Source: Symbiodinium sp. CCMP2592
Lineage: Eukaryota > Sar > Dinophyceae > Suessiales > Symbiodiniaceae
Length of the DNA stretch: 64,000 nucleotides
Reading direction: 5' to 3'
NCBI GenBank assembly: GCA_905221615.1
Contig: CAJNDT010002779.1
Coordinates: 1,684,001 to 1,748,000 of the forward strand
Translations under genes and position numbers: made by a program
Shown here: positions 18,201 to 25,670 of the stretch, one piece after another
Numbering within the stretch: the stretch's first letter is position 1
How the letters are laid out: every line of letters starts with the position of its first letter
The notes under the pieces: generated by a model
What the model saw: the letters and a program-made list of their open reading frames with translations, nothing else
Database searches by the model: none
What the model was told of the DNA's origin: nothing

Positions 18201-20360
18201 ACTGGAAAAGCTTTGCGGTGAGTAGTTCTGCAGTGACTGGTTTGTCGTTCGGACTTAGTGTGTTGAGTTCAGCTCTATGGCCCGGATGTTTCGATGGACG
18301 AAGGCATTGAATCAGATTTTCGCGGTTAGGGTTCAGGCATTGGCTTGGACCTGCGACTGGATACATCGAATCGAGGAGTTTGTTAGTCTAAAGTCGCCGT
18401 TAAGTCATGTGCAGCCTGTGGCAGCACGTTTCGTATCCAGCAATGAACCCATACAACACCCTAAGCCCTAAATCGCCAGAGCTTTGCGCTTAAAGCATCA
18501 GGTGCAGTGTAATTACTAGCTCTTTCGACGCCGTAGCGGTGCTCCTGGCTGCCGGAGCGCGCGTTGATGTCCAGAACACACGTGGGTGCACCCTGGCTGG
18601 TTGGCTTGAAGGTCGGGGTGTCAGAAATTATGGGACCCCACCTGAGAGACTTCATAGACGGATCCTGATTATATGGGGGCCCCTAGTTATTACGAACCTC
18701 CAAGCTCAACATGCAAAGCAAGGTCGCATGTTCGGGGCTGTCCCGAGGATAAAAAGCAGGCCAGGTTTAGAGTTTAAGAACCGTAGGGTTTTTAGGGTCT
18801 AGAGGTTTTGGCTTTATGGTGTCTAGAGGATTTAGGGCTTTAGGCTCTTTCGTAAGGCTTGATACAGTTAAGGGCTTAGGAGTTTAGACTTTGTCGGGTT
18901 CATAGGGTTCAGGGGTTTAGTTGGGCTTTATCATTAGTTACAGTTTCCACGGTTAAGGGTCCGGTCTCTTCAAGGCTTCTCGGATTCTGGGATATCTCCG
19001 GGTTTCTAGGGTTTGTCTGGTTTGGGGTGAGTCCCAGAAGATTTCGGTGTTCCTCCATGCATCCTGGAAACACCCTCTTCCCTAAATCCTACGAAGCCCA
19101 CCACGCAACCTCACTAGACAGTTCGACCCGATGAAGCCCGAAACCCTAAGCCCTATGAAGCCTTGAACCCTAAACCCTATGAAGCCCTGAGCCCTGAACC
19201 GCAGGAAGCCTTAAACCGTAAACCCTATGTACTATGAAGCCCTGTGCCCTGAACCGCAGGAAGCCCTAAACCCTAAACCCTATGAGGCGCTAAGCCCTGA
19301 ACCCTATGAAGCTCTTCTGAACTCGGATGGGCGACATGCAAGGTACGGCATTGGACCTTGCTCTAGAGACGGGCGTCCCCGACCAGATGCCTGGAAAGGC
19401 TTTATGAGATTTATATGGGTAGTTGTCAAAATTAGGGCCCCATTTCGGGTACCTTAAAACTTAGGTGCCGATTACATTGGGGACCCAAAAAGGAACCATA
19501 TTGTATACAACAGCCCGACAAGGGCTTTCGGAGCTTTGGCTTTGGGGTTCTGGTGAATTAGGGTTGAGAGTGTTTAGGGTGTTAGGGTTTTCGAGCGTAC
19601 GGTGTAGGCGTTGCGGGTTTAAGGTTTTGGGGTGTGCTTCTGGGTGTAGATTTTTTTTCGGGCGGGAAAAGGACGGGGCGAGCGGAAACTTGTTCGATTC
19701 TGGGGGGGTTCGATTGAAAGAACGGAACCTCGTTGCTGGATATTGGAGCCTTTGTGAGTGGGTTGAAGTGCCGAGTACAGGATCACAGGCCTGTTGTCGA
19801 CGTGACTTTCACCACCTTGTTGCGACGGGTGATTACCGTCCTTCTTATGCGTACATTCAATTTCTGATGGTTCTTAGTCTTATAGATGGTTTCACAGTAA
19901 CAGAGCAGCATGACGAGAGTCAGGATTGTGGAGGCGCTGGAAGCGGATGGTCCAAGTCGACAAAATCTGATCCGCAACTTACCCCTGGACATGGGCTTAA
20001 TCTCTGAGAGCCTCTAGCAAGCAGACGTCTTTGCCAGTAGTTCTGCCATTTTCCAGCTTGTACCAAAGTAGATTTAGGATTGAGTTCGGACAGAGGCCTG
20101 CAGGGCTCAAATCAACATCTCAGAGCTTAAACACCGTTTTCTTACAGATATTAAAGTCTGTTCTTACTTACTGACGACCTTCAAACCAGAGTCATATGAT
20201 CAGTATCAATCGAAGATTCCATTTTTACAAGATTCATACAATACTGGTTGGCCCCTTTTGGGTTTCCGAACCCTGGCCGATGCGGCCACGATTGCTGCAC
20301 AGAACACCGATCGCCGGAGCATCCTTCGAACAGGGAAGATCTGCAGGTACGGCTGCAGGT
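9262..20360 (+). CDS. SHQW-type (TIR-like) N-terminal domain plus ankyrin-repeat protein, about 20 small exons
   Basis: Reconstructed from phase-compatible exons. Approximate coordinates: 9262-9378, 9595-9696, 10108-10163, 10420-10480, 11546-11606, 11729-11811, 11930-12101, 12305-12454, 12570-12709, 12816-12924, 13143-13243, 15076-15156, 15766-15873, 16402-16499, 16706-16754, 16870-about 16940, 18026-about 18190, 18520-18599, 19343-19398, about 20271-20345. The start ATG 9262 opens with MLNACC. The N-terminal half has the FVSHQWAGEHHPDP motif, LFIWYD, SIPAYVERCRFFVALCP, RGWCRLERAARRL and GEFTLEEDR, a module I recall from many dinoflagellate predicted proteins and compare to TIR-like domains. 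The C-terminal half is ankyrin repeats (GWTPICYAAVDGN, LIAAGAEVGAVDGYGATALM, LSDAGAELTAVNMLGYSPF, YGATPLM, LLAAGARVDVQNTRG). The likely role is intracellular protein-protein recognition; substrate unknown. From exon 3 to exon 15 all internal phases agree. The boundaries of exon 1 and of exons 16-20 are less certain, and whether more exons follow to 22.7 kb is open. Confidence 0.8.
9380..9467. mobile_element. MITE family G copy at the 3' edge of ankyrin-gene exon 1
   Basis: Starts CTATAGTCTCCATTGTGGTTCC and ends GGAACTACAACGGTGACTTAG, an imperfect inverted repeat of about 22 bp. The element begins one base after the last codons of exon 1 (EHF), so the candidate GC donor is made of the flanking G plus the first C. 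A second copy is at 32681-32785. Confidence 0.7.
10480..10690. repeat. Degenerate tandem repeat of TTTATAGGGTTT type
   Basis: About 20 imperfect copies of (T)TTATAGGG / TTTTAGAGGG, 8-13 bp each. These are variants of the telomere-like heptamer with an inserted TA or AG. Confidence 0.8.
10481..11545 (+). other. Intron 4 of the ankyrin gene, GA-AG, with 4-bp junction duplication GAGC
   Basis: Exon 4 ends TTTAAG at 10480 and the intron begins GAGCTTGATAGGG. The intron ends CCTGTCGAG and exon 5 begins GAGCTGCAG. Removal joins FK to ELQVSLKNVMAG in frame, as this protein family requires. GAGC is present at both junctions. The interior holds short TTTATAGGG-type repeats (10490-10690), two GAT/GATGAC microsatellites and a 21-bp inverted repeat (10693/11349). 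Confidence 0.65.
10693..11349. repeat. 657-bp segment flanked by a 21-bp inverted repeat, with GAT microsatellites inside each end
   Basis: Left end GCGCGCCTAAAAAAAACCAC (10693 on), right end GTGGTTTTTTTTAGGCGCGC (to 11349), perfect inverted copies, each bordered by CACGGTTTAGG-like sequence. (GATGAT/GATAAC)n tracts lie inside at 10737-10850 and 11060-11160. Acid-rich frames in the tracts are microsatellite translations. It may be a non-autonomous DNA element inserted in intron 4. Confidence 0.6.
11607..11728 (+). other. Intron 5 of the ankyrin gene: MITE-like, GT-AG, junction GTCC/GTAC
   Basis: Starts GTCCAAGTACTG and ends GTACTTGGGTCTCTTTGGGAG, so AAGTAC-type arms are inverted at the two ends. 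Splicing at GT 11607 and AG 11728 joins SGPKG to TAFELYAG in phase 1. The interior contains a family E core (AAATCCTGCATTGCC ... GGGTAATGCA), so one element appears nested in or recombined with another. Confidence 0.6.
11812..11929 (+). other. Intron 6 of the ankyrin gene: GA-AG, 4-bp duplication GACT
   Basis: Exon 6 ends TGG TAC, then GACT|CTAGGTTCCCAAGTAC. The intron ends GGCGCACCAAG, then GACT TCTTCTCTTG. GACT lies at both junctions. Precise removal yields WYDFFSCPQW, the expected sequence of this family. No GT or GC donor fits the phase, so a GA donor is required. Confidence 0.7.
12102..12304 (+). other. Intron 7 of the ankyrin gene: GA-AG, junction GACG/GACT, inverted-repeat ends
   Basis: Exon 7 ends at 12101 (TGC A), then GACG|CTGGGATCTTGT. 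The intron ends ACAAAAGCCCAG, then GACTTGAAAG. The ends CTGGGATCTTGT and ACAAAAGCCCAG are imperfect inverted repeats. Splicing gives GWCRLERAARRL in frame. Confidence 0.7.
12455..12569 (+). other. Intron 8 of the ankyrin gene: introner with 14-bp TIR and TSD GTCA
   Basis: Exon 8 ends AGG C at 12454. The intron begins GTCA|CCAGGCTGTTCAGT and ends ACTGAACAGTCTAG|GTCA. Terminal repeats match at 12 of 14 positions. GTCA flanks both ends. Splicing at GT 12455 and AG 12569 gives EEDRRQLAPVLRSM, as in the family. Confidence 0.8.
12710..12815 (+). other. Intron 9 of the ankyrin gene: GA-AG, 4-bp duplication GATA
   Basis: Exon 9 ends ATC GAA at 12709, then GATA|CTTATTCGCTG. The intron ends GGCCAGTGAG, then GATATGATCCCGGG. 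Removal gives NPIEDMIPGF in frame. End arms (CTTATTCGC / CTCACTGGC after inversion) are weakly alike. Confidence 0.7.
12952..13125. repeat. (TA)n/(CATA)n microsatellite in intron 10
   Basis: Alternating TA with CATA and TGTA interruptions fill most of the intron between the ankyrin exons ending at 12924 and starting at 13143. Confidence 0.9.
13291..13374. mobile_element. MITE family A copy, left arm truncated
   Basis: Has 'TTTTGGGGTTCCTCATTGTAA', 'TAGTATAATGGGCCCC' and the full right arm CTAATTATTGAGGCCCCTAT. The left arm is missing. Confidence 0.75.
13440..13990. repeat. Triplet-rich compound microsatellite (CAC/CAA/ACC, then GAC/TAC)
   Basis: About 550 bp of CAA, CCA, ACA and CAC triplets, turning to ACG/ACT after 13820. 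It gives long open frames in several phases on both strands (poly-Thr, Gln, His, Pro), all of which I regard as non-coding. It lies in intron 11 of the ankyrin gene. Confidence 0.9.
14265..14386. mobile_element. MITE family C copy 1
   Basis: CTTAGAGGATCATGGGACTT at the left and AAGTCCCATGATCCTCCAAG at the right, inverted repeats of about 27 bp continuing into AGTAAGTAGGTTATAA. It begins CT and ends AG. Copy 2 is at 14944-15062. Confidence 0.9.
14503..14612. mobile_element. MITE family D copy 1
   Basis: CCCAGAGAGCCCAACACC at the left and GGATATTGGGCTCTCTGGG at the right. The core has TTAATTAAGCATTATAC and 'TAAGGGGCTTAATATTATGG'. Other copies are at 32409-32513 and 37159-37268. Confidence 0.9.
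14944..15062. mobile_element. MITE family C copy 2, core in opposite orientation to copy 1
   Basis: CTTAGAGGATCCTGGGACTT at the left and AAGTCCCATGATCCTCTAAG at the right. The asymmetric core (GGGGACTTATAACC / GGTTATAAGTCCCC) runs the other way from copy 1. It ends 13 bp before the acceptor of the ankyrin exon at 15076. Confidence 0.9.
16097..16190. mobile_element. MITE family E copy
   Basis: TTGATGATACAAATCCTGCA at the left and TGCAGGATTTGTATCATCAA at the right, perfect inverted repeats. The core 'AAGGACCCTAAACTATGGG' is shared with the 3350 copy. Confidence 0.9.
16277..16381. mobile_element. MITE family A copy
   Basis: Left arm AAGGGGCCTTAATAGTTATC, interior TACTATTATGGCGGTTCC, right arm CTAATTACCAAGGCTCCTAT. 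It lies just upstream of the ankyrin exon starting at 16402. Confidence 0.8.
16755..16869 (+). other. Intron 15 of the ankyrin gene: probable older introner
   Basis: Exon 15 ends CTC CAT at 16754. The intron begins GTAC|CTTGGGGACCAAATGACC and ends GGTTCATCTTGTCCTTGAG. The end inverted matches the start at about 15 of 21 positions. The junction 4-mers are GTAC and GTGG (two of four equal). Splicing joins DLALH to VAILHGGGSSEVI in phase 0. A TTTAGGG run sits inside. Confidence 0.6.
17735..18025. repeat. Direct repeats 'AAAAGCTAAGGTTCAAG...ATAATAAGGAATCCTAAA' interrupted by a family F MITE
   Basis: Three to four copies of a 50-60 bp unit around TATATAGAAACCATAATAAGG (17750-17900) precede a family F MITE at 17908-18005. 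The unit's AAGCTAAGGTTCAAG half is found again right before the next ankyrin exon (18026), so the MITE split the array, and the acceptor AG comes from the repeat. Confidence 0.7.
17908..18005. mobile_element. MITE family F copy
   Basis: GGAACTCCAGAAAGTTGGAA at the left and TTCCAACTTTCCGGCTTCTA at the right. The interior has CCTATAATTTACCTTAAAGG. Confidence 0.9.
19130..19320. repeat. Tandem 'CCCTATGAAGCCCTGA...' repeat in an ankyrin-gene intron
   Basis: Six to eight imperfect copies of a 25-35 bp unit (AACCCTATGAAGCCCTGAGCC type) derived from CCCTAAA-like sequence. The open frame at 19227-19457 reads through it and is not a gene. Confidence 0.8.
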
Positions 20361-20559
20361 AAAGAGTGTAGAGTGTACCTGGACCCTACAAAAACCGACT
20401 TTATTGCAGGGCCCCTGTAAATTCAGGGTTTATACTAAGAATCTACAAATATGTAGGGTTTTGTGGGTTAAGGCTGGGTTTAGGGTTTAGGGGGTACGAG
20501 TGCAGGTGTAGAGTGCAGAAACCAGTGACATCTGTAAACCCTACGCCCCCTAAAGTTAC

Positions 20560-21345
20560 TATGTCCTAAACCGAGACCTCTCGACCGTAAACTCAGAAAC
20601 CAGGAATCTGACCCTAAACCCTAAACCCTAAACCCAAAACCTCAGAATCCTGAACCCAGAATCCGGCTCCAGCCCCAAAACCCCTAATCCCCTAAGCCCG
20701 AAACCCTAAACCCTCTAAAACCCTGAACCCTAAACCCCCCGAACCCTAAACCCCCCAAGGCCCTAAACCCTAAACCCCCGAAGCCCCAAATCCTAGACAC
20801 GAAACCCCTCAAAGTCCTAAACCCTAAACTCCCTAAACTCCCTAAACCCCCTAAACCCTAAACTGTAAACCCCCTAAGGCTAACTCCGAACCCCCTAAAC
20901 CCTCAACCCCCTAACTAAATTTAATTAGCCCACTAAACCCTAGACTCTGAACCGTCAAACCAAACTCTGAACCTTCAACCCCCTAAACCCTAAACTCTGA
21001 ACCCTAAACCATCTAAACCCCACGAACCCTAGCCCCAAAACCCCCTAACCCCTAAACTCTGAATCCTAGCCCCTTTAGTTCAGGGCTTCTGGCTCCAGAG
21101 GTCCTCCGGGGATGCCCCGACGATCTGGAAAAAGTCGAGAAACCAATTTTCCAAAAAGATGGGTCCCCTCAGAAAGCTCAGGGTTTAATGTTTAATGGGG
21201 TTTAAGGTTTAATGGCGTCTAATGTTTAATGGGGTTTAGGACAGGTTTAGGGGTTTAGGGTGTAGGGGTTAATGACGTGTAATGTTGAATAGTAATAGGG
21301 TTTTTAGGGTTAAGGGGTTTGGGTTTAGGAGGTTTGCGGTTTAGG
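20560..21345. repeat. Telomere-like repeat block: CCCTAAA-rich, then TTTAATGGGG/TTTAGGG-rich
   Basis: 20590-21070 consists of degenerate (CCCTAAA)n with CCCCTAAACTC variants. 21180-21345 holds the opposite strand form, including a TTTAATGGGGTTTAAGG sub-repeat. A possible 30-codon exon lies between (21085-21178). Confidence 0.85.
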
Positions 21346-22309
21346 CTACTATTCCTCAGGGTTTCTTGGTAGAGTCATAGGAAAGAATCCCCAAACTTCT
21401 GTTCCAGTTGCTGCGGCCCCCGTATTCCTGTTAAAAGCAGAGACTCAAAGCCTTGATCTTTACCATGAAGAGCAGGGGACCCTGACTTTCGAAATCCTAC
21501 TGTACATGTACATGGGAGTTTCCGAAAATTAGGGGTACCTTAATATTTTGGGTCCTTATAATAAGGATCCTAGTATTTAGGGTACTATATTAGGGTCCCC
21601 GGTTTTCGGAAACTACCGCAGAATGATTATTCGTGATCCTCGGCCTCAGCAGATTGGACCTTAGGAGAGTTGCGCTCCCCTGCCGATCTCACCTCAGATA
21701 TATGGGAGTTTCAGAAAATAGGGGACCCTAATATGGTATCCTAAATAGTCGGATCCTTATTATAAGGACCCCAAAATAAGGTACCCCCATTTTCGGAAAC
21801 CCCCATATCCTCACAAAGCACACGCAGAATTTTGAAGGCCTTTAGCCTCGATGCCTTGTGCCCGTCACCACGCCATAAAGGGAACTCCAGAAAGTTGGAA
21901 TATGGTTTCAGGGTAGGATACCCTAGAATTTACCATAAAGGGTTTAGGATAATCATATTCCAACTTTCTGGCTTTTACTATAAGTCAGTAGTATCGCAAA
22001 GCAGAGTTGGGTTCTACCAGCATAAACCAGGCCTTTTGAAGTATTGAGGCAGCAGAGCGTGTTTGAGCAACGAGACCCGCTGAGCATGTGCAATGAGGAG
22101 AGTGAGCAGAAGAGCAAGCTTGTCATGCAACGTGCTAGCATGTATGAGTTTTCACGAAGGTCAGGCGTAGCAGAGCTCAACTCCCACGTCTTCACGGTTT
22201 TCCACTGAGTGCCGATGGAATGATGCAAGCTTGAGAAGAGGAGGTGGCGAAGTTTCAGTCTGGTGGAGCATGCGGGTCTAGACTTGTTATGTTAATGTTA
22301 GTCTAGTTG

Positions 22310-22352
<43 letters not shown>

Positions 22353-22704
22353 TGTTTCTGAATGCTATCGTTGTTAATTGTTATTAGTATTGTGGTGATT
22401 CTCACTATTACTGTGACAATTATTACTATTCTTGTCATTATGGTTAAATCTTGTTATTTCTATGGTTATGGTTTTCGTAAATGTTATGGTCATATACCCC
22501 CAAGTCGTAGGAATCAGGTCAGGCTAAAGAGGTAGACCCGAAGCCCTCATCGCCGTCATCTGCCTGGCAGACTGGTCAATTTGCAGCCGCGGCGTTTCTG
22601 AATTGGGAGTTTAAGAACATGAGGGACCCTGCTTGTACTGGCCTTCGTCTAGTCCACGAGGTAGTTTCTGAACAAAAAGAACCCGGCCACGTGCCTCAGT
22701 TTAA
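21085..22704 (+). CDS. Scattered exon candidates, possibly the 3' part of the ankyrin gene or a separate gene
   Basis: Four stretches have coding-like composition. 21085-21178 reads LLAPEVLRGCPDDLEKVEK. About 21412-21505 reads PVFLLKAETQSLDLYHEEQG. About 22031-22208 reads VFEQRDPLSMCNEESEQKSK and ends in FTVFH plus TGA at 22206-22208. 22523-22704 begins after GGTCAG and reads AKEVDPKPSSPSSAWQTGQF, continuing to GHVPQF. No family is recognised and the phases between them do not all match, so these could be two genes. The last stretch stops inside or just before a 112-bp MITE at 22705; a good donor (CACGAG|GTAGTT) lies 40 bp upstream. Confidence 0.3.
21506..21612. mobile_element. MITE family H copy 1
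   Basis: GGGAGTTTCCGAAAATTAGG at the left and CCGGTTTTCGGAAACTACC at the right. The core has GGTCCTTATAATAAGGATCC. Copies 2 and 3 are at 21702-21806 and 48513-48622. Confidence 0.9.
21702..21806. mobile_element. MITE family H copy 2
   Basis: ATGGGAGTTTCAGAAAATAG at the left and CATTTTCGGAAACCCCCAT at the right, with core GGATCCTTATTATAAGGACC. It lies only 90 bp from copy 1. Confidence 0.9.
21880..21983. mobile_element. MITE family F copy
   Basis: GGAACTCCAGAAAGTTGGAA at the left and TTCCAACTTTCTGGCTTTTA at the right. The interior AGAATTTACCATAAAGGGTT is the inverse of the 8738 copy. Confidence 0.9.
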
Positions 22705-22816
22705 CTAGGATGCCCAGTAGTACCCTTATTCCCCTTTTGTAGTCCTAGGTTCCTTGTAAAGTTACCCAATACCAAAAAGAGAGGCCTTTTTATTCTTAGG
22801 TTACTGGGTATCTTAG
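22705..22816 (+). mobile_element. Family I element (112 bp), same family as the lipase introner
   Basis: Starts CTAGGATGCCCAGTAGTACC, ends GGTTACTGGGTATCTTAG, flanked by TTAA on both sides (22701-22704 and 22817-22820). The length is exactly that of the element at 56350-56461, and most of the sequence is shared (GTAGTACCCTTA, TAAAGTTACCCAATACCAAA, CCTTTTTATTC). The ends are inverted repeats and begin CT / end AG. Confidence 0.9.
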
Positions 22817-22917
22817 TTAAGAAAGTTGATTGACCTAGGTGCCTCAGGATTCGAGGCCCTTTGGCTCCTTGGACTGACTACCCTCATTGGCGGCACAAAC
22901 CCTCACACCCCCAAATC

Positions 22918-23375
22918 TTGAACCCCTAAACCCTAAACCCCTAAACCCTAAACCCCTAATCCCTAAAGAACCCCTAAACCCCTAAAGAACCTTTAAACCC
23001 TAAACCCCTAAACCCCTAAACCCCAAACCCCTAAACCCCCAAACCCCTAAACCCCTAAACCCCAAACCCTAAACCCCTAAAGCCCTAAACCCCTAAACCC
23101 TAAACCCCAAACCCCTAAACCCCTAAAGCCCTAAACCCCTAAACCCCTAAACCCTAAACCCCTAAACCCCTAAACCCCTAAACCCCTAAATCGAGATGCA
23201 GGATCCCAGAGATTTTGTGCTTCGATGCCCAGCTTGCGTTGGAGCAGTGCAAGAAAAGGGTTTAGGGTTTAGGGTTTAGGGGCTTAGGGGCTAGGGTTTA
23301 GGGGTTTAGGGGTTTGGGGTTTAGGGTTTAGGGGTTTAGGGGTTTAGGGTTTAAAGGTTCTTTAGGGGTTTAGGG
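22918..23375. repeat. Large inverted arrangement of telomere-like repeats
   Basis: 22918-23190 is CCCCTAAACCC repeats and 23237-23375 is TTTAGGGG repeats. The second arm is not just the same motif inverted: the irregular stretch CCCTAAAGAACCTTTAAACC (near 22973-23000) recurs inverted at about 23345-23366, so the two arms descend from one sequence. The spacer is about 45 bp. Confidence 0.85.
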
Positions 23376-23505
23376 GTTCAGTACGGGGCAATATAACCCT
23401 ACGGGTCCATATTACGAGATATACTTGGGCCCGAAAGTACCTATATGGGGACTACTTGAAGGCCCACGTGTATACTATATAGGTACATGGACCCTTAGGG
23501 TAAGG

Positions 23506-23603
23506 GTCTAAATAGTTACCTGTATTATTATGGGGTTCCTCTTTATAATTATAGTCTAATGGGCCCAACAAACCTATTCTAATTATTAAGGCCCCTATAT
23601 TAG
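23506..23603. mobile_element. MITE family A copy
   Basis: Left arm AGGGTCTAAATAGTTACCTG, interior TATTATTATGGGGTTCCTC and AATTATAGTCTAATGGGCCC, right arm TAATTATTAAGGCCCCTATA. A separate inverted pair, GGGTCCATATTA and ATATAGGTACATGGACCC, lies at 23398-23495. Confidence 0.85.
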
Positions 23604-23939
23604 TGGTTTGGGTGCCACGTCTGTGTTTTCAGGGTTCAGGTTAGGTTACCCTAAACCCAGAACCCTCAACCCTGAACCCTTGCGTTCCCGTATTCGATTT
23701 GGTAAGAAGCCAGAAGCGCGCCGAACCCAACGCCCGGGGTCGCAGCCTAAATTGCTTGACTTGTGTCTCAGATGTTCTGATAGATGCCAAGATATCTGTA
23801 CTGGATGGGGCTGAATATATCGGTGTCTGAAGTATTCGTGCGTCGACGTTCCAGCTGTCCTCCTCGCGGTATCCCTTGGAGCCCCGCGCCCCGCATGGGG
23901 CTCGTACAGAGTATAGGGTCACCAAGCCCATCGCCTGCA

Positions 23940-24448
23940 TTTTCGTGTCCAAGATAGGTGTGCGAGTACGTACATTTACATGTTTGTGTAAGTGTTTACA
24001 TAGAGAGACACAAAGACAGAGATAGAGAGAGAGAGAGACAGAGAGTATACTTGCGTGCGTACATGTGTATGTATATATATATATATATGTGTGTATATAT
24101 ATATATATACATACACATGTACAAATTATACAGATAAGGGAGTCCTGAACAGTAAAGCCCGCAGACCTGTAAACTTTAAACTGCGGCACGCACATACGTA
24201 TATGCACACGCATACATACGTACATACATACATACACACGTACACGTGCATGCGTACACACAATGCACCCAGAATCGATACTGCGACACATCGTACATGC
24301 ATAGATACGGGCATTCATGTGCTCCTGCACATGCACATGCCAACACACATGCTAACATATAGGTGCATGAGCATATGTAGTTGTACATCTACATATCCGT
24401 AACACTATACTCATATAACTGTATGCATATACATATACACACACAGAC

Positions 24449-24488
<40 letters not shown>

Positions 24489-24785
24489 TGCACATATCCA
24501 TGGACATGGGCATATACATTGCTTACATATACTTTGCCTACAAACATCCATGCCTACGGAATCCATATGTATATATATATATATATACATATACATATGT
24601 GTACACACATGCAACCCTGTGCGTATACATACATATATACCTATGCACATACACCTACACATACATTTACATGCTGTCGTTCACCTACAAAATTATATAG
24701 TTATACACATGTACATGCATACAGACGTATCATGCCTGCCTGCATGCACACGTGTAAACATATGCACCTACATACGTACAGCATT
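23940..24785. repeat. Long (TA)n/(CATA)n/(GATA)n microsatellite region next to the LINE 3' end
   Basis: About 800 bp of ACATAC, TATA, GAGA and CACATG repeats. Tyr/Ile/His/Thr-rich frames on both strands come from the dinucleotide period and are not genes. Confidence 0.9.
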
Positions 24786-25009
24786 CATTCATTCATGACG
24801 GCATTCGGACGAACGGTCTCAGTCCCAGCCGAGCAAGGGGGTCATAGCCCCCGGCGTTTACAAGTAGCAGAGCTGGCCAACTACCACAGCACACGTTGGC
24901 ACTGGAGAAACAGGGAAGAAAGGACAGCCTTCCCATACAAAACGTTTCCCAGCCGCATGCCGCATCTGTACGGGAACACGGCCGAACCCCCTACCCCTCC
25001 TCACTGATC

Positions 25010-25633
25010 CTACTTTAAAGCGTCCAAAATCTCCTGCACTTGGCGTTCCAATCCACCCCGTGGAGCCTGACCATACTTGCGATGGGCACCGCAACTGGTG
25101 AGCGCTTTCTCCAAAGAACACATGACATGTGTTAGGTCAGCACAACAAGCCAGATGCAACTTCACGGTGTTCTTGTCCCAAGCCTTTCTGAACCGAGCGA
25201 TGTGGACCCTAGCCGCAATCACATTGGGATCGCTCCCTTGACCAGTGATTTCCAGGAAATGGGCCTTCAACGTGTTGCCATCTTCCTCACTAAGCGGGCA
25301 TTCCGCTGCAGCTTTGACCAAGGCTGCCCACACATGACTATGAACAGGTCCCAGTGCGTCAATTGACTTCTGATCACCCTTGGCATTCTTGAGCTTGTCA
25401 GCGTGATTCTTGGCAGCATCGATAGCCGCAACCACCAGTCCACTGTCCCGGGGTAGCAAAGATGTTCTCAACACTGCCGCCTGCATTTCACGAATCTCTA
25501 AAGCATTCTTGAGGCACAGCTTGGCAACAAGTTCGAGCAACTTGTCCGCATCACTGGCATTGGCATCTCCCGGCTGCGTCCTACTCATCTTGGTCGGTCT
25601 GGCATCCTCTTGGGCTTTTTGAAACCACGACAT
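25010..25633 (-). CDS. Second ORF of the LINE, downstream of the reverse transcriptase
   Basis: 207 residues from ATG 25633 (MSWFQKAQEDARPTKMSRTQ) to TGA at 25010-25012. It starts 37 nt after the stop of the polymerase ORF, in the +1 frame relative to it. Composition is normal for a soluble, largely helical protein (KLLELVAKLCLKNALEIREM), and I recall similar stretches in other dinoflagellate predicted proteins. No catalytic motif is visible. A gag-like or RNA-binding role would be usual for a LINE, but such an ORF normally lies upstream. The same frame remains open without stop back to 29452, so the product could also be made by +1 frameshifting. Confidence 0.6.
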   Translation of the reverse strand: MSWFQKAQEDARPTKMSRTQPGDANASDADKLLELVAKLCLKNALEIREMQAAVLRTSLLPRDSGLVVAAIDAAKNHADKLKNAKGDQKSIDALGPVHSHVWAALVKAAAECPLSEEDGNTLKAHFLEITGQGSDPNVIAARVHIARFRKAWDKNTVKLHLACCADLTHVMCSLEKALTSCGAHRKYGQAPRGGLERQVQEILDALK

Positions 25634-25670
25634 GCTTGGCAACTGCGGAACGAGGACGAAGGCAAAGGCA

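Noticed and set aside
22918..23375. CRISPR-like appearance of regular repeats
   Set aside because: Repeats are degenerate heptamers without unique spacers, in a eukaryotic context.
23641..25007. Long Tyr/Ile/Cys/His-rich frames on both strands (up to 235 codons)
   Set aside because: Products of TA, CATA and GATA repeats; no normal amino-acid composition.
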